Shown here: one piece after another, positions 52,735 to 61,053 of the stretch | How the letters are laid out: each line of letters starts with the position of its first letter | Position numbering within the stretch: the first letter of the stretch is position 1 | From: Leifsonia sp. C5G2 | GTDB lineage: Bacteria > Actinomycetota > Actinomycetes > Actinomycetales > Microbacteriaceae | Direction: 5' to 3' | NCBI RefSeq assembly: GCF_013359685.1 | Contig: NZ_JABFMV010000001.1 | Location: forward strand, 62,001 to 126,000 | DNA length: 64,000 bases | Position numbers and translations under genes: made by a program | The notes under the pieces: generated by a model | What the model was told of the DNA's origin: nothing | The model's input: only the letters and a program-made list of their open reading frames with translations | Databases searched by the model: none

Positions 52735-53462
52735 CCGCGCCGCGCGTCGTCCTGTTCGATCTGGACGACACCCTGTTCGCGCATCGGACGGCGGTGGAGT
52801 CGGGCATCCTGCGATATGCCGAACTCCTCGGGGCACCCTACGGCGCCCTGGAGACGGACGAGCTCACGACCCTCTGGCGCGACCTCGAGGAGGAGCACTA
52901 CCACTCCTACCTCGCGGGTCGGCTCGACTTCGAGGGGCAGCGTCAGGCCCGTGCCCGCGATTTCGCCGCCCGGCACGGCGTGACGCTCGACGACACGCAG
53001 GCGAGCGCCTGGTTCGCCGACTACTTCGAACACTACGTGGCGGCCTGGACGCTGCACGACGACGCCCTGCCCGCACTCGACGAGCTGGAGCGGCGCATCC
53101 CCGGCGTCCGCTTCGGCCTGATCACGAACGGCGATCTGGCGTTCCAGAGCCGCAAGGTGCACGCGGTGGGTCTCGACGCGCGCGTCGACCAGATCGTCGC
53201 GTCGGGCGAGGTCGGCATCCCGAAGCCCGGCGCGGCGATCTTCCGGTTCGCCTGCGACGCCTTCGACGTGAGCCCGGCCGAGGCCGCCTACGTCGGCGAC
53301 CGGCTGCGCACCGACGCGATCGGCGCGGCGCTCGCCGGCCTGACGGGCGTGTGGCTGAACCGCCGGGGCGCCGTCCCCTCCCCCGACGACGAGCGCGACG
53401 CCCTGGCGGCCGGCGTGCTCACCATCCGCTCCCTCGCCGAGCTCCCGGAGCTGCTCGCGTGA
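52731..53462 (+). CDS. HAD-superfamily phosphatase
   Basis: 243 residues from GTG 52731, overlapping the GNAT stop by four bases. HAD motifs in order: I FDLDDTLF with nucleophile Asp, II LITNGD, III Lys in GIPKPG and IV YVGDRLRTDAIGA. The cap domain between motifs I and II is helical, as in YjjG-type 5'-nucleotidases. Substrate not predictable. Last gene of the trpS run. Confidence 0.9.
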   Translation: MTAPRVVLFDLDDTLFAHRTAVESGILRYAELLGAPYGALETDELTTLWRDLEEEHYHSYLAGRLDFEGQRQARARDFAARHGVTLDDTQASAWFADYFEHYVAAWTLHDDALPALDELERRIPGVRFGLITNGDLAFQSRKVHAVGLDARVDQIVASGEVGIPKPGAAIFRFACDAFDVSPAEAAYVGDRLRTDAIGAALAGLTGVWLNRRGAVPSPDDERDALAAGVLTIRSLAELPELLA

Positions 53463-53467
53463 TCCCT

Positions 53468-53516
53468 GGGACGCAACACGCCGTCCACGCATTCGCGTAA
53501 CGGCGCGTTGAGTCCC
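53468..53516 (+). terminator. Terminator after the trpS-GNAT-HAD run
   Basis: 17-base arms (53468-53484 and 53500-53516) with two mismatches and a 15-base loop, directly after the HAD gene. Confidence 0.6.
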
Positions 53517-53552
53517 ATGGATGTTCGAGCGGACGTTCGCGCGCGAGGGTAG

Positions 53553-53565
53553 TGTCGCAACGACA
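53553..53565. promoter_or_regulatory. Palindrome in the glycosidase promoter (possible MarR operator)
   Basis: TGTCG-caa-CGACA, perfectly symmetric, 45 bases before the GTG at 53611. A related CGACA occurs downstream near 53581. TACGCT (53574-53579) is a possible -10, which would put the palindrome over the -35. The MarR-family gene follows the glycosidase. Confidence 0.4.
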
Positions 53566-53610
53566 ATAAATGCTACGCTCACGACACCGTCGTTCGAAGG
53601 AGAACCGATC

Positions 53611-56586
53611 GTGACCGTGCCAGAGAACTCCCGCCCGCTGGAGCGCCACCGCGCCCCGCTGCAGGATCCGCCCATCGAGTACCGTCCAGAGCTGCGCTGG
53701 TGGCTGGCCGAGGGCCTGCACACCGATCGCACCCTGCGGTTCGAGATCGACGCGGCCCATCGGCTCGGCTTCGGCGGGATGGAGTTCCTCGCGATGGACG
53801 AGCAGGCCATCGACCACGCCCGCTACGGCTGGGGCTCGGAGGAGTGGGTGCACGACTCGCAGATCGTGGTCGAGGAGACGACCGCGCGCGGGATGTCGGT
53901 GAGCTTCACGTCGGGCACGAACTGGTCCAACGCCAACCTGCCGACGATCGACCCGGACCACCCGGCGGCGGCCCGCGAGCTGAACGTCGTGACGGAGGAC
54001 GTGCGGGCAGGGACAGGCCGCACCGGGACGCTGCCGCGCATCGTGCTCGACGAGGAACGCGCCGAGAGCCTCCTCCCCGGCCACCGCGTCGCGCCGAGGA
54101 CCCAGGAGTTCGTCGCCGCCGTCGCCGCCCCCGTCGTGTCGGAGGGCGAGGACGGCGCCGCGCCCGTGCTCGACGCGGACGCCGTGCTCGACCTGACCTC
54201 CCGGGTCGTGGACTGCGCCCTCGACTGGAGCCCCGACGCGGCCGACGACCGCGCCTGGCGGCTGTTCGTGTTCTGGTCGCACGGCACCGGCCAGACCGCC
54301 TCCCCGTCGGCGAGCGTCAACTACACGGTCAACTACCTGGACCGCGCCGGCGTCGACGCGGTCATCGACTACTGGCGGTCCACCGTCCTGACGCCCGAGC
54401 TGCGCGCGCTGATCGCCCGCAACCCGCGAGCGCAGATGTACATGGACTCGCTGGAGCTCACCACGTGGGGCGACGGCGGCCTCTTCTGGGGAGCGTCGGT
54501 CGCGCGGGAGTTCCGGGAGCGCCGCGGCTACGACATCGCCCCGTGGCTGCCGTTCCTCACCCGCAGCGTGCTGCTGATGGCCTCCGCGACCACCTACCGC
54601 TACCAGCCGACCGAGGCTCAGCGGCCGACGGTCGAGAAGGTCCGGCACGACTACGTCGAGACGCTCACCGACCTCTACATCGAGAACATGCTGCGACCGT
54701 TCGCCGCGTTCCTGCACGAGAACGGCATCCTGCTGCGCTCGGAGATCAGCTACGGCCTGCCCTTCGAGCTCACCCGCCCGGGGCCGGAGGTGGACGGCAT
54801 CGAGACGGAGTCGCTCGAGTTCGGCTCGCAGATCGACGCCTACCGGCTGCTCGCCGGGCCCGCGCACCTCTTCGGCAAGCAGTACTCGTCGGAGACCGGC
54901 GCCACGACGCGCAACAACATGCTCGACCACCGCTTCTACGACCAGATCATCGCGACGCAGCTGGCGGCCGGCATCACGAAGACCGTGCTGCACGGCTGGG
55001 CCAGCACCGCGGGCGCGGAGGGCGCGACCGAGTGGCCCGGGCACGAGGGCATGTGGCCGGCGTTCTCCGAGCGGTTCGACCTCCGCCAGCCGGCCAGCGA
55101 GTTCTACCCGCAGTGGAACGCCGCCATCGGGCGCATCCAGTACCTGCTGCGGCAGGGCCGGCCGCGCATCGACGTCGGCATCCTGCGCACCGACCACTTC
55201 GTCGACAACATGTCCGGGATGTTCTTCCTCGACGCCGACGGCCACCGCATCCCCGACGAGGTCGCCTACGGCACGATGTGGATGCGGAACCGCGAGAACC
55301 ACTGGTGGCAGGACCTCGGTATGCAGGACGCCGGGTGGAGCTATGAGTTCTTCGACGGCAGCCTGCTGCTGCGCGACGACGTCTCCTTCGCGCAGGGGCT
55401 CGTTCAGCCGGACGGCCCCGGCTACCAGGCGCTGATCGTCTACCAGGAGGCTCTGAACCCCGACGTCGCCCGGCTGCTGCTCGACCGGGCCAGGGCCGGG
55501 CTCCGCGTGCTCATCGTGAACGGCGCCCGCGAGCTGAAGCTGCTGCTGACCGGGGAGCACATCCTGAACGCCCGCGCGGCCTCGCGGACGCCCGGGCTGG
55601 ACGGCCGCGACGCCGAGCTGGCCGAGACGATGGCCGCGCTGCGCGCGCAGCCGACCGTGGCCGAGATCGACGACCCCGCCCAGACCGTGTCCGCCCTGCG
55701 CGGGCTCGGCGTCGCCGGCCGCGCCGAGTTCGTCGCCGAGAACCGCTCCGTGCTCGGCTCGCTGCGCGAGGACGGCGACCTGCTGCACGTGTACCTGTAC
55801 CACTTCCTGTACGAGACCGGGGAGGACACGGTCGTGGAAGTCGCCCTCCCGAGCGCCGGCACCCCGTACCGGGTCGACCCGTGGAGCGGCGCGCTCGCGG
55901 AGCACCGGGGAGTGCGACTCGACGGCGACCGCACCGTCGTGTCGGTCGCGCTCGCCCCCGGTGAGATCGCCCTCCTCACCGTGGACCGCTCCCAGGCGCC
56001 GACCGGATCGCGGCCCGCCGAGAGCGAGACCGTACAGCGGCTCGACGGCTGGAGCATCTCCGTCGAGAGCTGGGACGCGGGACCGGACGAGCTGATCGTC
56101 GAGGACCGCGGCCTGGGGTACGAGACCAGGGAGGTGCGTCCGACCACCGCAGTCACAACGATCCCGGTCGACGGGTCCGGGCTGCGTCCGTGGACGGAGC
56201 TCCCGGGCGTCGGCCCGGAGGTCTCCGGCGTCGCCGAGTACCGCGCCGAGTTCGAGCTCGACAGCGCCGCGGAGCCCGGCGAACGCCTGCTGCTCGACCT
56301 CGGCTCCACCGCGGGCGGCCTCGGCGTTGCGAGCGTCAACGGGGGCGAGGCGCGCGGCTTCGACACCTCGCGTCCGGTGGTCGACATCACCGACGCGGCG
56401 AGGGCCGGGCGCAACACCGTCACGGTCCGGGTCGCGAGCTCGCTGAACAACCGGCTGATCGCGCGCGGGTACTACGACAACATCCCGGACATGGGCCTGC
56501 TGCTGCTCGGACGCGAGGGCGGCCACCAGACGCAGGTGCGGCCGCACGGCCTGCTCGGACCGGTGACGGTCGTGCGCGAACGCTGA
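53611..56586 (+). CDS. Large glycoside hydrolase, GH106-like (putative alpha-L-rhamnosidase)
   Basis: 991 residues from GTG 53611, with GAAGGAG eight bases upstream. The N-terminal region, PELRWWLAEGLHTDRTLRFE then AAHRLGFGGMEFLAMDE, resembles the GH106 barrel start (WW, then FGGMEFL). No signal peptide is visible, so it probably acts in the cytoplasm on imported oligosaccharides. The C-terminal 150 residues form a beta-sandwich, likely carbohydrate-binding (LDLGSTAGGLGVASVNG, RNTVTVRVASSLNNRLIARG). Rhamnosidase activity is inferred from family resemblance only. A MarR regulator follows 66 bases downstream. Confidence 0.8.
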   Translation: MTVPENSRPLERHRAPLQDPPIEYRPELRWWLAEGLHTDRTLRFEIDAAHRLGFGGMEFLAMDEQAIDHARYGWGSEEWVHDSQIVVEETTARGMSVSFTSGTNWSNANLPTIDPDHPAAARELNVVTEDVRAGTGRTGTLPRIVLDEERAESLLPGHRVAPRTQEFVAAVAAPVVSEGEDGAAPVLDADAVLDLTSRVVDCALDWSPDAADDRAWRLFVFWSHGTGQTASPSASVNYTVNYLDRAGVDAVIDYWRSTVLTPELRALIARNPRAQMYMDSLELTTWGDGGLFWGASVAREFRERRGYDIAPWLPFLTRSVLLMASATTYRYQPTEAQRPTVEKVRHDYVETLTDLYIENMLRPFAAFLHENGILLRSEISYGLPFELTRPGPEVDGIETESLEFGSQIDAYRLLAGPAHLFGKQYSSETGATTRNNMLDHRFYDQIIATQLAAGITKTVLHGWASTAGAEGATEWPGHEGMWPAFSERFDLRQPASEFYPQWNAAIGRIQYLLRQGRPRIDVGILRTDHFVDNMSGMFFLDADGHRIPDEVAYGTMWMRNRENHWWQDLGMQDAGWSYEFFDGSLLLRDDVSFAQGLVQPDGPGYQALIVYQEALNPDVARLLLDRARAGLRVLIVNGARELKLLLTGEHILNARAASRTPGLDGRDAELAETMAALRAQPTVAEIDDPAQTVSALRGLGVAGRAEFVAENRSVLGSLREDGDLLHVYLYHFLYETGEDTVVEVALPSAGTPYRVDPWSGALAEHRGVRLDGDRTVVSVALAPGEIALLTVDRSQAPTGSRPAESETVQRLDGWSISVESWDAGPDELIVEDRGLGYETREVRPTTAVTTIPVDGSGLRPWTELPGVGPEVSGVAEYRAEFELDSAAEPGERLLLDLGSTAGGLGVASVNGGEARGFDTSRPVVDITDAARAGRNTVTVRVASSLNNRLIARGYYDNIPDMGLLLLGREGGHQTQVRPHGLLGPVTVVRER

Positions 56587-56652
56587 GCCGCGCGCGGCTC
56601 CGGGGACCGGGGCTGGGATACTGGCAGCACGTCGAACAGAGGAGGTGGCAGC

Positions 56653-57156
56653 ATGTCGGACGTCCCCGACCTCTCGCCCGTCATCGAGCAGGATCCGTTC
56701 GACCTGCGCCTGTCGATCGCGTCGATCGTGCACTGGGCGGACAGCCGGGACGTGCGCGAGCGCGTGATGCAGAAGATCGGCTTCCCGGTCGACGACATCC
56801 CGATGTTCGTCGTCGTCAACCAGCTCGCCTACCGCGGGGCGCTGCGGCCCACCGACCTGGCGGCGACCCTCGGCACGGGAAAAGCGAACATCTCCAAGAT
56901 CGTGCGCCGCTTGGAGGAGATCGGCCTGGTCGGGCGCGTGCCGTCGCCGCACGACGAGCGGAGCGTGCTGGTCGCCCTCACCCGCGACGGCCGCGCGCTC
57001 GGCGAGCGCATCATGGAGGTCGCCCAGGCGCAGCTAGACGAGGTCACCCTCGGCTGGAACCCGCAGGAGGTGGAGACCCTGCGCCGCGCCGTGGCGCGGT
57101 TCGCGCGGCAGGCGTTCGCCGGCCTGTCGATGACGCCGGGGCTGCGCGAGCGCTAG
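56653..57156 (+). CDS. MarR-family transcriptional regulator
   Basis: 167 residues, with GAGGAGG seven bases before the ATG. Winged helix: LRPTDLAATLGTGKANISKI and VRRLEEIGLVGRVPSPHDER, then a DERSVLVALT wing and a C-terminal dimerisation helix. Upstream of it GATACT may be a -10. Probably represses the glycosidase and itself in response to a sugar or phenolic ligand; the palindrome at 53553 is the best candidate site. Confidence 0.9.
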   Translation: MSDVPDLSPVIEQDPFDLRLSIASIVHWADSRDVRERVMQKIGFPVDDIPMFVVVNQLAYRGALRPTDLAATLGTGKANISKIVRRLEEIGLVGRVPSPHDERSVLVALTRDGRALGERIMEVAQAQLDEVTLGWNPQEVETLRRAVARFARQAFAGLSMTPGLRER

Positions 57157-58428
57157 TCAGTTCCCCTTCGTGCACGTCTGCTCGTCGGCGGTCTGGCCGG
57201 TCACGTCCGACGGCAGGCTCACTCCGGTGGAGGACGGCGTCGGGGCCGGGGTGGAGCCGGCGGCCGGAGCCGTGGCCGCGGTCGTCGGCGTGGGGGTCGG
57301 CGTGGGTGTCGGCGTGGGCGTCGCGGTCGCCGACACCGTCCCGTCCCCGGTGTGCCCGGTGAGCACCACCGGGACGTCGGCGGCCAGCGCCTGCTTCAGC
57401 GCCGCGACCCCGTCGGGCTCGGGCACCACCCGGTTCGGGTCGTCCGGGTCGGTCATCGCCGGGTACTGCAGGAAGACGAAGTCGCTCAACGGGACGCTCT
57501 TGAGCGCCAGCGCGATCGACACCAGGGTCGTCGGAGAGGCGAGCGTGTCGGAGAGCTGGATGTTCGAGGTCGCCGCCTTCGCCAGCGAGTAGAGCGTGAA
57601 CGGGTTGCCCAGTGTCCCCGCGCTCGTCGCCTTCCGGAGCAGCGCCGACAGGAACAGCTGCTGGTTGCTGATCCGGCCCAGGTCGCTGCCATCGCCGATC
57701 CCGTGGCGGCTGCGGACGAACGCCAGCGCCTGCGGGCCGACGAGCGTCTGCTGCCCGGCCGGAAGGTCGAGCCCGACGTAGGGGTCGGTGACCGGCGTCG
57801 CCAGGCACACCGGCACTCCCCCGATCGCGTTCGACATCGCGATCACGCCGTCGAAGCTGATCTCCGCCGCGTACGGGATGCTCAGCCCGGTGAGCGCCTC
57901 CGCCGTCAGCACCACGCACGAGAGACCGCCGGTGGAGAGCGTGGTGTTGAACTGCGCGCTCGACTGCGCCGAGGTCGAGCCGCCGCTCGGGGTCGGGCAG
58001 GCCGGGACGGGCACCATGAGGTCGCGCGGGATGCTGATGACGGTCGCGTGCGTGTGGTCGGCGGAGAGGTGCAGCACCATCGTCACGTCGTTGTTCCCCG
58101 CGCCCGAACTGCCGGCGAGCTCGTCGGCGCTCGAGAACTGGCCGCCCTGGCCCGTGCGGGTGTCCGTCCCCGCGAGGAGGATGTTCACCGCGCCCGACTC
58201 GGCCCCGACGCTCGGCGGCGCGGCGACGGACCTGCCGGACGCCGACACCAGGTGGATGGACGGCTTGAGCGAGGTCACCGTGTCCCCCACCGCGTAGGCG
58301 GTCACCGCCGTCGCCGAGACCGCCGCGACGGCGAGCACCGACGCGATCAGGCGCGCCAGCGGCCCCCGAGCGGTGCGCACCGGGAGCCGTCCGTGCCGGA
58401 CCGAGTACACGCGCGCGGAATGCCTCAT
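57157..58428 (-). CDS. LCP (LytR-CpsA-Psr) family cell-wall polymer ligase
   Basis: 423 residues. One N-terminal membrane anchor (LARLIASVLAVAAVSATAVT), then the LCP domain: NILLAGTDTRTGQGG, ISIPRDLMVPVP, FDGVIAMSNAIGGVPVCLAT, FVRSRHGIGDGSDLGRISNQ. Its C-terminus is a Thr-Pro repeat of about seven TP units inside a Thr/Ala/Pro-rich tail that may span the wall. ATG 58428 is six bases after TAGCGT, leaderless. Second LCP of the window; the first is at 8527. Confidence 0.93.
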   Translation of the reverse strand: MRHSARVYSVRHGRLPVRTARGPLARLIASVLAVAAVSATAVTAYAVGDTVTSLKPSIHLVSASGRSVAAPPSVGAESGAVNILLAGTDTRTGQGGQFSSADELAGSSGAGNNDVTMVLHLSADHTHATVISIPRDLMVPVPACPTPSGGSTSAQSSAQFNTTLSTGGLSCVVLTAEALTGLSIPYAAEISFDGVIAMSNAIGGVPVCLATPVTDPYVGLDLPAGQQTLVGPQALAFVRSRHGIGDGSDLGRISNQQLFLSALLRKATSAGTLGNPFTLYSLAKAATSNIQLSDTLASPTTLVSIALALKSVPLSDFVFLQYPAMTDPDDPNRVVPEPDGVAALKQALAADVPVVLTGHTGDGTVSATATPTPTPTPTPTPTTAATAPAAGSTPAPTPSSTGVSLPSDVTGQTADEQTCTKGN

Positions 58429-58434
58429 ACGGCG

Positions 58435-58440
58435 ACGCTA
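58435..58440 (-). promoter_or_regulatory. -10 box of leaderless LCP gene
   Basis: TAGCGT on the minus strand (58440-58435), six bases before ATG 58428. Confidence 0.45.
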
Positions 58441-58508
58441 GAAGACCGGGCTGCACAGACCCTTTCCACTCGATGAGGAGGCCCGAAGGATCAGCGCAGA
58501 GGAAAAGC

Positions 58509-58542
58509 GGAACGCCGCCCGGCGCGAGCCGGACGGCGTTCC
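58509..58542 (-). terminator. glpK terminator
   Basis: 15-base arms GGAACGCCGCCCGGC (58509-58523) and its complement (58528-58542), one mismatch, GCGA loop, 14 bases after the glpK stop. Confidence 0.8.
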
Positions 58543-58555
58543 GTCGTGAGGTGGA

Positions 58556-60076
58556 TCAGGCGTTGCGGACGTCGTCGTCGACCCAGTCGAAGGTCTTCGT
58601 GACGGCCTTCTTCCAGAGACGCAGCTGACGCTCGCGCTCGGCCTCATCCATGTTCGGCGTCCAGCGGCTGTCCTCCTGCCAGTTCTTGCGCAGGTCGTCC
58701 AGGTCCGACCAGAAGCCGACCGCGAGGCCGGCCGCGTACGCCGCGCCGAGAGCGGTCGTCTCCGCGACGACCGGACGCACGACCGGCACGCCGAGGATGT
58801 CGGCCTGGAACTGCATGAGGGTGTTGTTGGCGATCATGCCGCCGTCCACCTTCAGCTCCTGCAGGTCCACACCGGAGTCCGCGTTGACCGCGTCGAGCAC
58901 CTCGCGGGTCTGGAAGGCCGTGGCCTCCAGCACCGCACGGGCGATGTGTCCCTTGTTGACGTACCGGGTGAGGCCGACGAGCGCGCCGCGCGCGTCCGCC
59001 CGCCAGTACGGCGCGAACAGGCCCGAGAACGCCGGCACGAAGTAGGCGCCGCCGTTGTCCTCGACGGTCTTCGCCAGCTCCTCGATCTCCGGGGCGCTGG
59101 AGATGAGCCCCAGGTTGTCGCGGAGCCACTGCACCAGCGAGCCGGTGACTGCGATCGAGCCCTCCAGCGCGTAGTGCGGAGCCTCGTCGCCGAGCTTGTA
59201 GCCCAGCGTCGTCAGCAGGCCGTTCTTCGAGTGGACGATCTCCTCACCGGTGTTGAAGATGAGGAAGTTGCCCGTGCCGTAGGTGTTCTTCGACTCGCCC
59301 GGATCGAACGCCGCCTGGCCGAACGTCGCGGCCTGCTGGTCGCCGAGGATGCCCGCGACGGGCACCTCGCGGAGCAGGCTGGAGGACTCGACCTCGCCGT
59401 AGACCTCGGAGGAGCTCTTGATCTCCGGGAGCATCGACTTCGGCACGCCGAACACCTCGAGGATGTCGTCGCGCCAGCTCAGCGTCTCCAGGTCCATGAA
59501 CAGCGTGCGGGAGGCGTTGGTCACGTCGGTGGCGTGCACACCGCCGTCCGGGCCGCCGGTCAGGTTCCACAGCACCCACGTGTCGGTGGTGCCGAACAGC
59601 AGGTCGCCGGCCTCGGCGCGCTCGCGGGCGCCCTCCACGTTCTCCAGGATCCAGACGATCTTGGTGCCCGAGAAGTAGGTCGCCAGCGGGAGGCCGACGA
59701 TCTGCTTGAAGCGCTCGGTGCCGCCGTCGGCCGCCAGGCGGTCCACGATCGGCTGCGTGCGGGTGTCCTGCCAGACGATCGCGTTGTAGACCGGCTCGCC
59801 GGTGTTCTTGTCCCAGACCACCGCGGTCTCGCGCTGGTTGGTGATGCCCACGGCCGCGATGTCGTGACGGGTCAGGTCGGCCTTCGACAGGGCCTGGCCG
59901 ATGACCTCGCGGGTGTTGTTCCAGATCTCCATCGGGTTGTGCTCGACCCAGCCGGCCCGCGGGAAGATCTGCTCGTGCTCCAGCTGTCCGGTCGAGACGA
60001 TCGATCCGGACTTGTCGAAGATGATCGCACGGGTGCTGGTCGTGCCCTGGTCGATGGCGACGACGTAGTCGGCCAT
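58556..60076 (-). CDS. glpK: Glycerol kinase
   Basis: Phosphorylates glycerol to glycerol-3-phosphate. 506 residues, full length. FGGY-family motifs: [63 protein letters not shown] and the C-terminal [22 protein letters not shown] precedes the ATG. Downstream of glpF across 67 bases that contain a hairpin, so its level may be tuned below GlpF. Confidence 0.97.
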   Translation of the reverse strand: MADYVVAIDQGTTSTRAIIFDKSGSIVSTGQLEHEQIFPRAGWVEHNPMEIWNNTREVIGQALSKADLTRHDIAAVGITNQRETAVVWDKNTGEPVYNAIVWQDTRTQPIVDRLAADGGTERFKQIVGLPLATYFSGTKIVWILENVEGARERAEAGDLLFGTTDTWVLWNLTGGPDGGVHATDVTNASRTLFMDLETLSWRDDILEVFGVPKSMLPEIKSSSEVYGEVESSSLLREVPVAGILGDQQAATFGQAAFDPGESKNTYGTGNFLIFNTGEEIVHSKNGLLTTLGYKLGDEAPHYALEGSIAVTGSLVQWLRDNLGLISSAPEIEELAKTVEDNGGAYFVPAFSGLFAPYWRADARGALVGLTRYVNKGHIARAVLEATAFQTREVLDAVNADSGVDLQELKVDGGMIANNTLMQFQADILGVPVVRPVVAETTALGAAYAAGLAVGFWSDLDDLRKNWQEDSRWTPNMDEAERERQLRLWKKAVTKTFDWVDDDVRNA

Positions 60077-60113
60077 AGGTAACTCCTTTGTTCTTTGGGG
60101 GTGGAACGGAGGA

Positions 60114-60138
60114 GGCCGGCGGGGTGTCCCCGCCGGCC
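60114..60138 (-). terminator. Hairpin between glpF and glpK
   Basis: 11 perfect base pairs: GGCCGGCGGGG (60114-60124), loop TGT, CCCCGCCGGCC (60128-60138). Six bases after glpF's end, ahead of the glpK ribosome site. A partial terminator or mRNA-end stabiliser. Confidence 0.65.
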
Positions 60139-60143
60139 CCGTG

Positions 60144-60920
60144 TCACTTCATGATCGGAAGCAGCAGGAGGGCGAGCCAACCGGCGAGCAGACCGCCGAT
60201 GATCGGCCCGACCACCGGGACCCACGAGTACGCCCAGTCGCTGGAGCCCTTGCCCTTGATCGGCAGGATGGCGTGCACGATGCGCGGACCGAGGTCACGG
60301 GCTGGGTTGATGGCGTACCCGGTCGGACCACCGAGGCTGGCGCCGATGCCGATCACCAGGAGGGCGACGGGCAATGCGCCGAGGGCGGCGAGGCCGGCGG
60401 CCGTGCCGGGCTGGTGGCCGAAGGCGATGACCACGAACACCAGCACGAAGGTGCCGATGATCTCGGTGACCAGGTTCCAGCCGTAGCTGCGGATGGCAGG
60501 ACCGGTCGAGAAGACGCCCAGCTTGTTGGCCGGGTCCGGCTCCTCGTCGAAGTGCTGCTTGTAGGCGAGCCAGGTGAGAACGGCGCCGATCATCGCACCG
60601 ATCAGCTGGGCGAGGATGTACAGCACCACCGTGGCGAAGTTCACCGGCACCAGCGTGTGCGCGGCGGCCGAACCGAACGTCTTGGCCCCGTTCGCGACGA
60701 GACCCAGCGTCACGGCCGGGTTGAGGTGCGCACCCGAGTTGTAGGCGACCACGACACCGGCGAACACACCGATGCCCCAACCGAAGTTGACCATCAGGAA
60801 CCCGCCGTTGAAGCCCTTGTTCCTGATCAGGGCGACGTTCGCCACGACACCGGTACCGAGCAGGAGCAGCAACGCCGTTCCCACCACCTCGGACAGGAAA
60901 TCTACACCGATATTGTCCAC
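60144..60920 (-). CDS. glpF: Glycerol facilitator (aquaglyceroporin)
   Basis: MIP-family channel admitting glycerol. 258 residues, six membrane helices. The first NPA box is in [11 protein letters not shown] and the second in [13 protein letters not shown], whose Asp after NPAR marks glycerol facilitators. The insertion loop ([20 protein letters not shown]) is usual for GlpF. First gene of glpFK; controlled by a promoter and palindrome at 60998-61053. Confidence 0.95.
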   Translation of the reverse strand: MDNIGVDFLSEVVGTALLLLLGTGVVANVALIRNKGFNGGFLMVNFGWGIGVFAGVVVAYNSGAHLNPAVTLGLVANGAKTFGSAAAHTLVPVNFATVVLYILAQLIGAMIGAVLTWLAYKQHFDEEPDPANKLGVFSTGPAIRSYGWNLVTEIIGTFVLVFVVIAFGHQPGTAAGLAALGALPVALLVIGIGASLGGPTGYAINPARDLGPRIVHAILPIKGKGSSDWAYSWVPVVGPIIGGLLAGWLALLLLPIMK

Positions 60921-60997
60921 GTTGACCTTCCAGTTGTTCAGTTGACCCGCACCCTGTTGTGCGATCTGGTGTGGTTCTCGTCAGGGTGGGCATCTGA

Positions 60998-61027
60998 ACG
61001 CTATTGCGGTCGCGCTTGCCTTGACAA
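60998..61027 (-). promoter_or_regulatory. glpFK promoter
   Basis: Minus strand: -35 TTGTCA (61027-61022), 18-base spacer, -10 TAGCGT (61003-60998). Predicted start near 60991, with a 70-base leader to the glpF ATG. Confidence 0.6.
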
Positions 61028-61037
61028 GAACCGTGTC

Positions 61038-61053
61038 ATGCACGTTCGTGCAT
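61038..61053. promoter_or_regulatory. Palindromic regulator site upstream of glpFK
   Basis: ATGCAC-gttc-GTGCAT, perfectly symmetric, directly after the glpD stop codon. Centred 54 bases upstream of the predicted glpFK start. The same pattern occurs between glpD and the regulator gene. Confidence 0.65.

Noticed and set aside
53419-56952. Very long open frame on the minus strand opposite the glycosidase
   Set aside because: Antisense frames stay open in high-G+C DNA; its translation is low-complexity, rich in Arg, Val and Gly without family motifs, while the plus strand encodes a coherent protein with a ribosome site.
57290-57340. GTCGGCGTGGG-type repeat as a regulatory DNA repeat
   Set aside because: It is in frame and encodes the Thr-Pro tail of the LCP protein.
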